Positions 1 through 8,754 are shown, counted from the first letter of the stretch. The stretch is DNA of 64,000 nt from an uncultured Eubacteriales bacterium (GCA_900551855.1 URXM01000003.1:62001-126000), one strand, 5' to 3'. Notes: generated from the sequence alone by a model not told the origin. Program-made: numbers and translations.

Positions 1-155
1 AGATGAAATTCATTTCTGAAAAGAAAAAAATACCTTTGTTTCAAGTTGAAAATTTGGGAAAACTTGTTTCAATAGAAAATTGCAAAGCCATAGGCATAAA
101 AAATAAGGCGATAAGCGAAAACATAATTGAATGTTTGTTAAAAGGAGAAAAATAA
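1..155 (+). CDS. ylxQ: L7Ae/YlxQ-family ribosomal protein-like, C-terminal end (partial)
   Basis: An open frame runs in from the left edge and stops with TAA at 153-155. The visible 50 residues include IPLFQVENLGKLVSIENCKA and then IGIKNKAISENI, which fits the C-terminal half of the small L7Ae-like RNA-binding proteins (an IPLF strand, a leucine-rich helix, then an IGI strand). Position agrees: in Bacillota an L7Ae-like gene (ylxQ) lies directly upstream of infB in the nusA-infB operon. The infB ribosome-binding site AAAGGAG at 141-147 lies inside this gene's last codons, so the two are translationally close. The start is outside the window. Confidence 0.75.
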   Translation, partial: MKFISEKKKIPLFQVENLGKLVSIENCKAIGIKNKAISENIIECLLKGEK

Positions 156-156
156 T

Positions 157-2718
157 TTGGCATCACAACAATTAAACGCACTTAAAACAATAAACAACAT
201 ACAAAGAGATGGTTCTTTGCAGAATTTATTATTGTCAATAAAACAAGCAAAGGTTGACATTGATACTTTTTCTAAGTCTATGCAAGAGCAGAAGATCAAG
301 CTTCAAGCTGAACAAATAGCAAAGCAAAAAGAAGAAGAAAAGAGAAAGGCAGAACTTGAACAGGCAGAAAAGGCTAAAGAAGCTGAAAAATTGCAGAAAG
401 AACAAGAAAAAGCTGCTGTTGTAAAAGAACAACCAAAAGTTCAGAAAGAAGAGCCAAAGATTTTCTCTCAAGGAAACAATCGCAACAACAACTTTAGAAA
501 GTTTGATGGGCAAAACAACAATCGTTTCCAAAGAAACAACAATGGAAACTTCAACAATCAAAACAATCAACAAGGCAAATTTCAACAAAGAGGAAATTTT
601 GCTGGAAACAACTTTAATAGAAACAACAATTTCAACAGAAATGGTCAGGGGCAAAACGGACAAAATCGTTCAAAGAACAACTCTTTTGTTTCTACTAGAG
701 CAAACAATTTCAAATCTTTTGCACCAGTGCCTACAGAGAGCAGTGCAGTTTTAGCTCAACCAGAGCGTAATTTTGGGAATAAAAACAAACAAAGAAGAAA
801 TATTGACGAAAGCAAGAGAATTAGTGCAAGACAAAGAGCAGGATTCTCAAAACAAAACAATATTTTGGTTATGGACGAAGACGGTTTTGAAGAAACAACA
901 ATGGGTTCAAGAAAACTTATAAAGAAGAAGAAAGAAGTTGCACCTGTTGTTGCTCCAACAATCACACATGCAGTTTTGACTTCAAGAGAAATCACTGTCA
1001 AAGAATTGAGTGAAAAGATTGGAAAACCTGTTGCTGAAATCGTTAAAAAACTTATGATTTTGGGAATTATGGCAACAATCAACAGCACTATTGATTATGA
1101 CACTTGCGAACTTGTTGCAAGCGAACTTGGTGTCACTCTCGAACTTAAACTTGACAAAACTTATGAAGAAAAACTTATTGATGCTTCAAAAGAAGAAGAT
1201 GATGACAAAGACTTGGTAAAAAGACCTCCAGTTGTCACTGTTATGGGTCATGTTGACCATGGTAAAACTTCCCTTTTGGATGCATTTAGAAAAACTAATA
1301 TTGCTATTGGTGAAGCCGGTGGAATCACTCAAAAAATTGGTGCTTACCAAATTTCATTTAATGGCGAAAAGATAACATTTATCGACACGCCAGGACACGC
1401 AGCATTCACTTCTATGCGTGCTAGAGGTGCTGAAGTCACTGATATTGCCATCCTTGTTGTTGCTGCTGATGATGGTATTATGCCTCAAACTCTTGAAGCT
1501 ATCAGTCATATCAAGGCAGCAAAAGTGCCTATGATTGTTGCTATTAACAAAATGGATAAACCAGAAGCTAATGCTGAAAGAGTTAAACAACAATTAGCTG
1601 AACATGATGTTTTGCCAGAAGAATGGGGTGGAGATGCAATTTGTGTTCCTATTTCTGCAAAAACAGGTATGGGGCTTGATGAACTTAAAAAGATGATTTT
1701 GCTTGTTGCTGAAATGGAAGACTTGAAAGCTAATCCAAACAAAATGGCTACAGGAACTGTTATTGAAGCAGAACTTGACAAAAATAGAGGGGCTGTTGCA
1801 ACTGTTCTTGTTCAAAACGGTACTTTGAGAGTTGGTGACTCTATTATGTCTGGTATTACTTACGGAAAAGTTAAGGCAATGTTTGATGAAAATGGTAAAT
1901 CATTAAAGAAAGCTGGACCATCTACACCAGTTTCCGTTATGGGCTTTAACGAAGTGCCAAATTCAGGCGATGCTGTTTATGCTGTTGATGAAAGCTTGTC
2001 AAAACAAGTTATCAATGAAAGAATCAACAAAATCAAACAGGAAAGAGCTAAACACACTTCTGGTGTCAGTGCTGATGACTTTATGTCAAGAGTTCACGAA
2101 GGTAGCCTTAAGAACTTGAACATAATCATCAAGGCAGACACTCAAGGATCTGTTGAAGCTTTGAAAGCTTCTTTGGAAGCAATTAGAAATGAAGAAGTCA
2201 AGGTTGTTTGTCTTCACAGTGCTGCGGGTGCAATCACAGAAAGTGATGTCATTCTTGCACAAACTACTGGGGCAACAATTATTGCATTCAATATCAAAAC
2301 TTCAAGCAAGATTTCGCAAATGGCTGACAGCTTGAAAGTGCCAGTGATTGAATCAAAGATCATTTATGAAGTTGTTGACCAAGTTACAAGACTTTCAAAA
2401 GGAATGATGGCAATTAAATATGAAGAACAGTATATTGGAAGTGCTGAAATCAGAATGATTTTCAAATTGTCTTCTGCCGGGAAAATTGCTGGAAGTTATG
2501 TACTTGATGGAAAAATCCAAAGAAATGGCATCGCAAAGATTAAGCGTAAGAATGAAATCATTGGTCAAAGCACAATTGAGTCTTTGAAGATTGTTAAAGA
2601 TGAAAAGAGTGAAGTTGCCAAAGGCTTTGAATGTGGTATTAAACTTAAAGATAATATCGATTTCCAAGAAGGCGACATTTTGGAATGCTATATCAAACAA
2701 GTTGTTAAAAGAGACTAA
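157..2718 (+). CDS. infB: Translation initiation factor IF-2
   Basis: GTPase that brings initiator fMet-tRNA to the 30S subunit and promotes subunit joining. Start is TTG at 157 behind AAAGGAG (141-147). Order: lysine/glutamate-rich probable coiled coil (about 40-100), an Asn/Gly/Arg/Phe-rich low-complexity tract (about 105-176), basic linker, IF2_N-like helical domain (about 277-328), G domain with G1 GHVDHGKT (364-371), G3 DTPGH (410-414), G4 NKMD (464-467), then the beta-barrel and C-terminal domains. At 853 residues it is a long-N-terminus IF2. It stands first in a run with rbfA, nrnA and truB, the standard Bacillota operon. The Asn-rich tract is unusual. Confidence 0.98.
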   Translation: MASQQLNALKTINNIQRDGSLQNLLLSIKQAKVDIDTFSKSMQEQKIKLQAEQIAKQKEEEKRKAELEQAEKAKEAEKLQKEQEKAAVVKEQPKVQKEEPKIFSQGNNRNNNFRKFDGQNNNRFQRNNNGNFNNQNNQQGKFQQRGNFAGNNFNRNNNFNRNGQGQNGQNRSKNNSFVSTRANNFKSFAPVPTESSAVLAQPERNFGNKNKQRRNIDESKRISARQRAGFSKQNNILVMDEDGFEETTMGSRKLIKKKKEVAPVVAPTITHAVLTSREITVKELSEKIGKPVAEIVKKLMILGIMATINSTIDYDTCELVASELGVTLELKLDKTYEEKLIDASKEEDDDKDLVKRPPVVTVMGHVDHGKTSLLDAFRKTNIAIGEAGGITQKIGAYQISFNGEKITFIDTPGHAAFTSMRARGAEVTDIAILVVAADDGIMPQTLEAISHIKAAKVPMIVAINKMDKPEANAERVKQQLAEHDVLPEEWGGDAICVPISAKTGMGLDELKKMILLVAEMEDLKANPNKMATGTVIEAELDKNRGAVATVLVQNGTLRVGDSIMSGITYGKVKAMFDENGKSLKKAGPSTPVSVMGFNEVPNSGDAVYAVDESLSKQVINERINKIKQERAKHTSGVSADDFMSRVHEGSLKNLNIIIKADTQGSVEALKASLEAIRNEEVKVVCLHSAAGAITESDVILAQTTGATIIAFNIKTSSKISQMADSLKVPVIESKIIYEVVDQVTRLSKGMMAIKYEEQYIGSAEIRMIFKLSSAGKIAGSYVLDGKIQRNGIAKIKRKNEIIGQSTIESLKIVKDEKSEVAKGFECGIKLKDNIDFQEGDILECYIKQVVKRD

Positions 2719-2762
2719 GAATAAGGGTGTTTTATGCCCTTTTCTTATTTAAAGGAGTTATT

Positions 2763-3131
2763 ATGAGCAATAGAATGGAAAGAGCAAACAGCGAAATTCA
2801 AAGATGCTTGATTTCTATTATACAAACAAAAATGAACGACCCTAGACTTAATAAAATCGTAAGCATAACAGAGGTTAATGTCACACCTGACTTTAAGTAT
2901 TGCAAAGCAAAAGTCAGTGTTGTAAAACCTGAAGAAGCACCAGAAATTGTTAAGGTTTTACAAAAGAGTGAAGGTTATATAAAAAGAGAATTGGCAGAAA
3001 TGGTGAATATGCCTCAAGTGCCAAAAATCAATTTTGTAGTTGATAAAAGCACATTAAACTCAATCAGAGTTGAAGAAATTTTGAGGACTTTAAATATTCC
3101 TGCTGAGGAGGATTCTGATGACAATAAGTAG
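2763..3131 (+). CDS. rbfA: Ribosome-binding factor A
   Basis: Small KH-fold protein that binds the 30S subunit and helps mature the 5' end of 16S rRNA. The start at ATG 2763 is chosen because AAAGGAG lies at 2751-2757 and because RbfA proteins begin close to the motif RMERANSEIQR seen here; the frame is open back to 2727 but has no signal there. The product has 122 residues, normal for the family, with typical DPRL and VTPDFKYCKAKVSV segments. It overlaps the start of the next gene by 14 bases, consistent with coupled translation in the infB operon. Confidence 0.95.
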   Translation: MSNRMERANSEIQRCLISIIQTKMNDPRLNKIVSITEVNVTPDFKYCKAKVSVVKPEEAPEIVKVLQKSEGYIKRELAEMVNMPQVPKINFVVDKSTLNSIRVEEILRTLNIPAEEDSDDNK

Positions 3132-4092
3132 AATTTTAGCAAAAATTAAACTTGCTAAAAACATCGCAATTTTCACACATAGAAATCCAGATCCAGATGC
3201 TTATGGTTCTGTGTTTGCTATGAGAGAAATGTGCAAACAATTAAATGTCAATGCAGATATTTTTGCAATTAAAAACAAGGCAGGATATTTGGATTGTATT
3301 TTTCCTCTCGGAGAGCTTAAAACAGATTTTAAGAGCGAAAATTATGATTTGGTTATTGTTTTAGATTTACATTTGTTGAAGCGTCTTGCTCCAGAGTTTA
3401 TTGATGAAGTTTCAAAAAGCAAAAATATTATAGTTATAGATCATCACGCAGTTATGGAAGGCGACGGCGCTATGTCAAAAAATTGCTTGATTTATGAAAA
3501 CTATGCTGCAACTTGCGAAATTTTGACAGATTTTGCTGTGGAGAATGGTTTGAAAATCACTCCAACAATTGCTACATATCTTTACACTGGATTGATGGGA
3601 GATACTGACAGATTTTTGCATAACAATTTGTCTAAACATGTTTTTGAAGTAGCTATGTTGTTGTATGACAAAAAAGCTGATGTTCAAAAGGTGTATGACT
3701 ATTTATATAGATATACAACAAAACAACAGTTGGACATTTATAGATTTATGCTTGATAATATGGTCTATACACAAGGTGGAAAGGGTGCTTATGTTATCTT
3801 TACCATTAAAGACTTGGAAGATATGAAGGCTGATCAAGAAGCTGTCAAGATTTATACCAATGATATGGTCAAAATCAAAGGTGTGGAATTGTCTTTTATG
3901 TGCATTGAATATAAGAAGAACTTCTTCAAATTCAGTTTGCGTTCAAACAACAATATAAACACTTTGAGATTTTCAACAAAAATGGGCGGTGGTGGACATT
4001 TGTGTGCTTCTGCCTTTGAAACTGATATATCTAAAAGACAACTTCAAAAAGTGTTGCCAAAATGGATAAAGGAGATTTTGAATGGAAAATAA
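3118..4092 (+). CDS. nrnA: DHH-family phosphoesterase (NrnA-like oligoribonuclease/pAp phosphatase)
   Basis: Predicted to degrade nanoRNAs and 3'-phosphoadenosine 5'-phosphate using a two-metal DHH site. Visible motifs: HRNPDPDAYGS near the N terminus (first DHH motif), VLDLH, VIDHHA (the signature DHH), GLMGDTDRF, and GGGGHLCASAF in the C-terminal DHHA1 domain. Length 324 is typical. In Bacillus and Clostridium a gene of this family lies between rbfA and truB, as here. It overlaps rbfA by 14 bases and truB by 11, so the three are probably translated as a coupled set. Confidence 0.93.
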   Translation: MTISRILAKIKLAKNIAIFTHRNPDPDAYGSVFAMREMCKQLNVNADIFAIKNKAGYLDCIFPLGELKTDFKSENYDLVIVLDLHLLKRLAPEFIDEVSKSKNIIVIDHHAVMEGDGAMSKNCLIYENYAATCEILTDFAVENGLKITPTIATYLYTGLMGDTDRFLHNNLSKHVFEVAMLLYDKKADVQKVYDYLYRYTTKQQLDIYRFMLDNMVYTQGGKGAYVIFTIKDLEDMKADQEAVKIYTNDMVKIKGVELSFMCIEYKKNFFKFSLRSNNNINTLRFSTKMGGGGHLCASAFETDISKRQLQKVLPKWIKEILNGK

Positions 4093-4948
4093 TTTTGTTG
4101 GAGAAATGAAAAGTGGAATAGTGCTGGTAAATAAACCAACAGGTATTTCATCCAACAAAGTTGTAAACATTGTTAAACACTCTTTAAAAGCCAAAAAATG
4201 TGGGCATTTGGGCACTTTAGACCTTGAAGGCGAGGGATTGTTGCCTGTGACGGTTAATGGGGCTACAAAGTTGTTTGATTACTTTTTAAACAAAACAAAA
4301 ACTTACGAAACGGTTTTTATTTTTGGGTTTGAAACTGATACGCTTGACACATCAGGAGAGATTATAAAGCGAAAAGAATGCCATATTCAAAAAAGTGATG
4401 TTGAAAAAGCAATAAAAAGTATGATTGGTAAATATGCTCAAATGCCTCCACTTTATTCTGCAAAGAAAGTTGACGGGAAGATTGCTTATAAAGAAGCTCG
4501 CAAGGGGAACAGTGTTGAACTTAAACCTAAACAAATTGAGATTTATGATTTCAAACTTTTAGAAGAGATATCTGACAATGTTTTTAAGTTTTCTATCACT
4601 TGTTCAAGTGGAACATATATAAGAAGTGTGTGCAGAGATTTGGCAGAAAAATTATCAACCTATGGTAGTATGCAATGCATACTACGCACAAAATGTGGCA
4701 AGTTTGATATAAAAGATGCATACTCTTTGGAAGATATAAAAAATGGCAATTTTAAAATGATTTCATGTGAAAGTGTGTTTGATTATTCAAAGATGTCTTT
4801 AAGTGATGAAGTTGTTTTAAAATTGTTAAATGGACAACAAATCAAAACTAATGATGAAAATGGGAAATACAAATTATATAGTCAAGATGGTTTTGTTGGT
4901 GTCGGCGATGTTGAAAACAATTTATTGAAACTTATTATGAGGTTTTAG
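4082..4948 (+). CDS. truB: tRNA pseudouridine-55 synthase
   Basis: Makes pseudouridine 55 in the T-loop of tRNAs. The catalytic aspartate lies in GHLGTLDLEGEG, where most relatives have GTLDPxAxG; substrate-loop motifs MPPLYSAKKVDGKIAYKEAR and CSSGTYIRSVCRDL are intact. 288 residues, normal. ATG 4082 lies behind GGAG at about 4072 and overlaps nrnA. Odd point: bases 4665-4685, coding GSMQCIL, form a perfect 10-bp inverted repeat that matches the dispersed repeat family of this window, without breaking the frame. Confidence 0.96.
   Translation: MENNFVGEMKSGIVLVNKPTGISSNKVVNIVKHSLKAKKCGHLGTLDLEGEGLLPVTVNGATKLFDYFLNKTKTYETVFIFGFETDTLDTSGEIIKRKECHIQKSDVEKAIKSMIGKYAQMPPLYSAKKVDGKIAYKEARKGNSVELKPKQIEIYDFKLLEEISDNVFKFSITCSSGTYIRSVCRDLAEKLSTYGSMQCILRTKCGKFDIKDAYSLEDIKNGNFKMISCESVFDYSKMSLSDEVVLKLLNGQQIKTNDENGKYKLYSQDGFVGVGDVENNLLKLIMRF
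4665..4685. repeat. Dispersed repeat copy A, inside truB
   Basis: GTAGTATGCA, one spacer base, then TGCATACTAC: a perfect inverted repeat, followed by CGCACAAAATGTGG. The same order (GTAGTATGCAATGCAT then ACACAATATGTAG) occurs between trmD and rbgA. Here it is read as part of truB. Confidence 0.5.
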
Positions 4949-4957
4949 GAGGGATAG

Positions 4958-5839
4958 ATGGATAGAGCAGTTTTTGGACCTGCTGGAAATAGTTTGTCTT
5001 TTTATGAACAAGGACATAAATCAACTATGGAAACAGCTAAATGGTTGAAAGAGCAGGGGAAAGGCTTGTTTGAAGGTGGACTTGATTTGTTTGAATATAG
5101 TTTTGGGCAAGGATACAGAATGAAAATGGAACTTGCTGAACAAATTGGAAAAGAATTTAAACAAAATGGAATAGAACTCTCTCTTCACGCCCCTTATTTT
5201 ATCAACTTTGCAAATCCTGATCCTGTTATGTATGAAAAATCTCTTGGATACATAAAAACTGGAATTAAATTTATGCACGCTTTTGGTGCCAACAGAATGG
5301 TTTTTCATCCTGCTTCATGTGGAAAAGAAGTAAGAGAAAATGCTGTTGGGCTTATGACTGAAAGATTTAAAGAATTTATGCCAGAAATTGAAAAAGAACT
5401 AGATCAAGGTATGTTTATTTGTCCAGAAACTATGGGCAAAACTATGCAGATTGGTACTTGGAAAGAAATTATTGATTTGTGCACTATTTCTGAGAAACTT
5501 ATGCCAACTTTTGATTTTGGACACATAAACGCTTTGACTCAGGGGACATTGAAAACTGTTGATGATTATCAAAGAATTTTTGATTATTCTTTTGAAAAGT
5601 TGGGAGAATACAGAACTAAAAATGCGCATGTTCATTTTTCAAAAATTGAATATGGACCAAAGGGAGAAATAAGACACTTGACTTTTGATGATAAGGTTTA
5701 TGGACCAGAATTTGAGCCTTTCTGTGATTGTTTAATCAAAAACAATCTAAACTGCCATATTATTTGTGAGTCAAACGGAACTATGGCAGAAGATAGTGTT
5801 ATTATGAAAAATATCTATCTTGACAAAATTAAAAAATAG
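4958..5839 (+). CDS. Endonuclease IV-like TIM-barrel protein
   Basis: Resembles AP endonuclease IV (Nfo), which cuts 5' of abasic sites with a three-zinc cluster. Ligand-like residues can be followed in order: H77 (SLHAPY), H117 (VFHPAS), E157 (CPETMG), D186 and H189 (FDFGHI), H226 (HVHFSK), H240 and E271 (ICESNG). In the usual DxH pair before the last glutamate, the aspartate position appears to be I238 (GEIRHL), so the metal site may differ. 293 residues, near the Nfo norm. It follows truB by 9 bases behind GGAGGG and is probably in the same transcript. A sugar-isomerase-type relative of the same fold is the alternative. Confidence 0.75.
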   Translation: MDRAVFGPAGNSLSFYEQGHKSTMETAKWLKEQGKGLFEGGLDLFEYSFGQGYRMKMELAEQIGKEFKQNGIELSLHAPYFINFANPDPVMYEKSLGYIKTGIKFMHAFGANRMVFHPASCGKEVRENAVGLMTERFKEFMPEIEKELDQGMFICPETMGKTMQIGTWKEIIDLCTISEKLMPTFDFGHINALTQGTLKTVDDYQRIFDYSFEKLGEYRTKNAHVHFSKIEYGPKGEIRHLTFDDKVYGPEFEPFCDCLIKNNLNCHIICESNGTMAEDSVIMKNIYLDKIKK

Positions 5840-5872
5840 GTGTATCTTATCTTTTGAATTGGTGTTATTTCT

Positions 5873-6904
5873 ATGAATGAATATGGTTTGCAATTTGGTA
5901 AAAGGATTCATAACGAATCAAAACATAATTGGGAGATTATTGATGTTGAACATTTTCGCATAACTCGTCCAACTGTGTTTATTATTGGCGGTATGGGGAC
6001 ATTTAGCGACAGTCAAGCAAATGGTTATTGCAAGCTTGTTGGGAGTTTGTTGGGTGTTTTTAGCGATGATGTTGACATTATTTCAACCAAATACAGCAAT
6101 ACTTTAAGAAATGATGAAATTTTTGATTATATAATTCCTATAGTTGACAATCTTTTTGTGCCATTGGTCAGCGAAAACAACAAAAGATTGGATGTTATGC
6201 AAGCATGCAAGAATATGAGAAGATTGACTATGTTTTCTCATTGTTATGGTGCAGAAATAGTGAGAGAATTTGAAAACATTTTGTCGGACAGAATGTATGA
6301 TTTGGGATATAGTTCTGCAGAACAAGACAAAATTTTGAGACAAGCTTTTCTTGTGTCTTATGCAAGTTTTATAAACAACAACGATTTGAAATGTAAATTT
6401 ATTGATGTGACTTCTCCCGAAGATGATATGCTGTTCTACAATGGCTATTGGATTTGGAATAACATTATAAACAAAATCGATGATGTTGATTTATCTGCCG
6501 AAGATTTTAAACAAATGAAAAAGATTAAGCTTGGCGAGTATGGTTCTTTGGAAGTTTATCCACTCTATAAAAGCAAAGAAAGATGCTTTATATATAGAGA
6601 GGAAAATGGACTTTATTTGGCAACAACTCATTTGCACAAAACTGATACTTTTGATCATTCTGTCAAAGAAATGTCAAGGAAGAAAGATTGGCAACCACAT
6701 CAGAACACTTCAAAAGCAGGTGATTTTGTTTCTAGATGTCTCTCTTGTGCATTGTGTCATAGTGTCGCAACTTCAATTATGAACGAAAAAAGTGATAGTT
6801 TGGTGCCTTTGAAGTTGAGTAAGTTGAAAAAAGAACTTGAAAGTGTTGTCAGTCCTTTAAACCACGATCAAAAAGATTATTTCAGTGCAGAATATGAACA
6901 CTAA
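5873..6904 (+). CDS. Unknown protein, possibly alpha/beta-hydrolase-like
   Basis: I do not recognise the family. It has 343 residues, no signal peptide and no clear membrane segment. Features suggesting an alpha/beta-hydrolase-like fold: a hydrophobic strand and Gly-rich loop PTVFIIGGMGTFSDS (33-47), a nucleophile-elbow-like MFSHCYGAEIV (120-130) with Cys at the usual Ser position, an acidic TSPEDDM (180-186), and a late histidine in TFDHS (259-263). That triad is inference. Cysteines cluster near 289-297 (CLSCALC). The start has only a weak GGTG upstream. It follows the endonuclease IV-like gene by 33 bases. Confidence 0.5.
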   Translation: MNEYGLQFGKRIHNESKHNWEIIDVEHFRITRPTVFIIGGMGTFSDSQANGYCKLVGSLLGVFSDDVDIISTKYSNTLRNDEIFDYIIPIVDNLFVPLVSENNKRLDVMQACKNMRRLTMFSHCYGAEIVREFENILSDRMYDLGYSSAEQDKILRQAFLVSYASFINNNDLKCKFIDVTSPEDDMLFYNGYWIWNNIINKIDDVDLSAEDFKQMKKIKLGEYGSLEVYPLYKSKERCFIYREENGLYLATTHLHKTDTFDHSVKEMSRKKDWQPHQNTSKAGDFVSRCLSCALCHSVATSIMNEKSDSLVPLKLSKLKKELESVVSPLNHDQKDYFSAEYEH

Positions 6905-6949
6905 TTGATAGAAAATTGAAATTTGAAACTGTTTTTTTTGATAAAAGAG

Positions 6950-6978
6950 TTGTCAAATTTGTCGGTATGTGTTAAAAT
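6950..6978 (+). promoter_or_regulatory. Promoter of efp
   Basis: TTGTCA at 6950-6955 and TAAAAT at 6973-6978 with a 17-base spacer, about 38 bases upstream of the efp start. It lies after the unknown gene, so efp can be transcribed alone. Confidence 0.7.
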
Positions 6979-7016
6979 AAAAAAGTAGAAAAAATTTAGT
7001 TAATAGGAGATTATTT

Positions 7017-7577
7017 ATGGTTACAGCAGGTGATTTTAGAAAAGGAACAACCTTTGAAATGGATGGAAATGTTTACAATGTTATTGAATTTATGCATGTT
7101 AAGCCAGGAAAAGGTTCTCCATTTGTTAGAGCAAAAATTAAAAACGTTATGACAGGTCAAGTTCAAGAAACAACTTTCAATCCATCTGACAAATTCCAAG
7201 ATGCAGTTATTGAAAAGAAAGAAATGCTTTATCTTTATAACGATGGAGATCTCTATTATTTTATGGATAATGAAACTTATGAACAGATGCCTTTAAACAA
7301 AGATACTGTTGCTGATGCTTTAAACTTTGTTACAGAAAATATGCCAACAACTATGTATATGTATAAGGGTGTTCCATTCGCAGTTTATCCTCCAACTTTC
7401 GTAGAACTTGAAGTTGTTGATACAGAACCAGGAATTCAAGGAGATACTTCAAAAGCTTCTTTGAAACCAGCTACTCTTTCAACAGGTTATGTAATCCGTG
7501 TTCCACTTTTTGTTAACACAGGTGATGTTATTAGAGTTGACACAAGAGACGGTTCTTACATGGAAAAAATTAAGTAA
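7017..7577 (+). CDS. efp: Elongation factor P
   Basis: Binds between P and E sites and relieves stalling at polyproline. The three-domain, 186-residue length is typical. The loop HVKPGKGSPFVRAKIKN holds the lysine modified in many bacteria; no modification gene is visible nearby. Ends with the conserved GDVIRVDTRDGSYMEKIK. It has its own promoter (6950-6978), an AGGAG Shine-Dalgarno sequence and a strong terminator (7601-7628), so it looks monocistronic. Confidence 0.97.
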   Translation: MVTAGDFRKGTTFEMDGNVYNVIEFMHVKPGKGSPFVRAKIKNVMTGQVQETTFNPSDKFQDAVIEKKEMLYLYNDGDLYYFMDNETYEQMPLNKDTVADALNFVTENMPTTMYMYKGVPFAVYPPTFVELEVVDTEPGIQGDTSKASLKPATLSTGYVIRVPLFVNTGDVIRVDTRDGSYMEKIK

Positions 7578-7600
7578 TCTAAATTTTATATAAAAAATAA

Positions 7601-7628
7601 AAACATATCAATTTGATATGTTTTTTTT
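7601..7628. terminator. Bidirectional terminator between efp and the tdk-like gene
   Basis: AAACATATCA, loop ATT, TGATATGTTT followed by a T run; the flanking A run makes it usable on the minus strand too. It separates two convergent genes. Confidence 0.85.
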
Positions 7629-7640
7629 ATTGTTATTTTG

Positions 7641-8600
7641 TTATTCAAAATCTTCGTGGTCAACTGTTTTTTTGATTTGTTTAAGCCATTTTGTCATAGT
7701 ATTGTCTTCAATCAATGCTTTGAGAAGTCCTGGCTTTATTTTTTCAAGTTTAAGGACATAAGAGATAAGAGCCATCATATAATCAAAATCTTTGTCCTTC
7801 ATAACTATTTTTCTGAGGGTGTCAATGTTTTCGTTTATCAACAAAATCTTTTGTGGGTTTTTGATTTCAAACTCTTTGAAATCATCTATAAATGATTTTA
7901 CATCATCATCATAAACTACATAAGGTTTTTGCAAAACAACATTGTCCATTGGAAGATCTGTAGACCAATTTCCCGCATCTTCCTTGTTTTTCAAAATCTT
8001 AAGGTGTTTGATTATTTTGTCATAAATTTTTGCTTTTCTTTGTTCTTTCATATAACAGGTGTAGCAAAGACCTTTGAAATTATCGTCTGAATTGAAATCT
8101 ATTTCATCACCATTTGTGCAGATAAGTCCATGTGAGAATTTGGCATTGATAATTGCTTTCTTACCACATTCGCAAAGGCTTTTTAATTCTTTCATATCAT
8201 CACAAACTTCTACAAGGCGTTTGCTACCTTCAAAAAGTTCGCCTTTAAAGTTTGTCAAAAGTCCGTAGCACAAAACTGGAACTTTTGTCGTTAAACTTCT
8301 AAGCTGATCAATTTGTCTTTTTGTGCAGAATTGACATTCTATAACAATAATTACATGGATCTTGCTTAATTTATTTTCTTTTTCAAAAAATTTTTCCAAA
8401 TTTTCATCTTGAGCAAATGCATAGCAAGGGGCAGTCAAGCCAACTTTTGACACAACTTCATCTTCTTTGTATCTTGTGTCAATTTTTGGTTTCATCAAAA
8501 GGACGCCTTTGCCTTTTTGAATATATTTATTTCTTAATACCAATGCTGATGCGGTTTTTGATGCTCCAATTGTTCCGTATCTGAAATGTAACATTCCCAT
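7641..8600 (-). CDS. Thymidine-kinase-like protein with altered P-loop and long C-terminal extension
   Basis: Homologous to type II thymidine kinases: LHFRYGTIGASKT, KPKIDTRY, VIECQFCTKRQIDQLR, CYGLLTNFKGELFEGSKRL and a zinc-finger-like set (CECG at 143-146, CYTC at 179-182). Differences: the Walker A glycine before the lysine is Ser (GTIGASKT, 9-16), the usual DEAQF is IECQF (87-91), and TDF is TNF. About 135 residues follow the kinase domain (family length is about 190-200), a charged helical tail of unknown role. Good ribosome-binding site AAAGGAG. It may be a divergent kinase or a non-catalytic nucleoside binder; the sequence does not decide. Confidence 0.75.
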   Translation of the reverse strand: MGMLHFRYGTIGASKTASALVLRNKYIQKGKGVLLMKPKIDTRYKEDEVVSKVGLTAPCYAFAQDENLEKFFEKENKLSKIHVIIVIECQFCTKRQIDQLRSLTTKVPVLCYGLLTNFKGELFEGSKRLVEVCDDMKELKSLCECGKKAIINAKFSHGLICTNGDEIDFNSDDNFKGLCYTCYMKEQRKAKIYDKIIKHLKILKNKEDAGNWSTDLPMDNVVLQKPYVVYDDDVKSFIDDFKEFEIKNPQKILLINENIDTLRKIVMKDKDFDYMMALISYVLKLEKIKPGLLKALIEDNTMTKWLKQIKKTVDHEDFE

Positions 8601-8705
8601 TGTTGAACTCCTTTCAAATATGATAACAAATTTTTTGTTTTTTTCAAAATAATGTTAAGTAATTTTATTTATTTGATTAAATTTTTATTAGAAAACTGAA
8701 ATTAT

Positions 8706-8735
8706 TTGGAAAGTGTTTGTTTGATAGTGTATAAT
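8706..8735 (+). promoter_or_regulatory. Promoter of lepA-hemW
   Basis: TATAAT at 8730-8735 with a weak TTGGAA 18 bases upstream (8706-8711). It lies in the divergent gap between the tdk-like gene and lepA. Confidence 0.6.
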
Positions 8736-8754
8736 CTTATCAGGAGAAAATTAC

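Noticed and set aside
235..663. Minus-strand frame opposite the IF2 low-complexity region
   Set aside because: It only reflects the Asn- and Lys-rich codons of infB.
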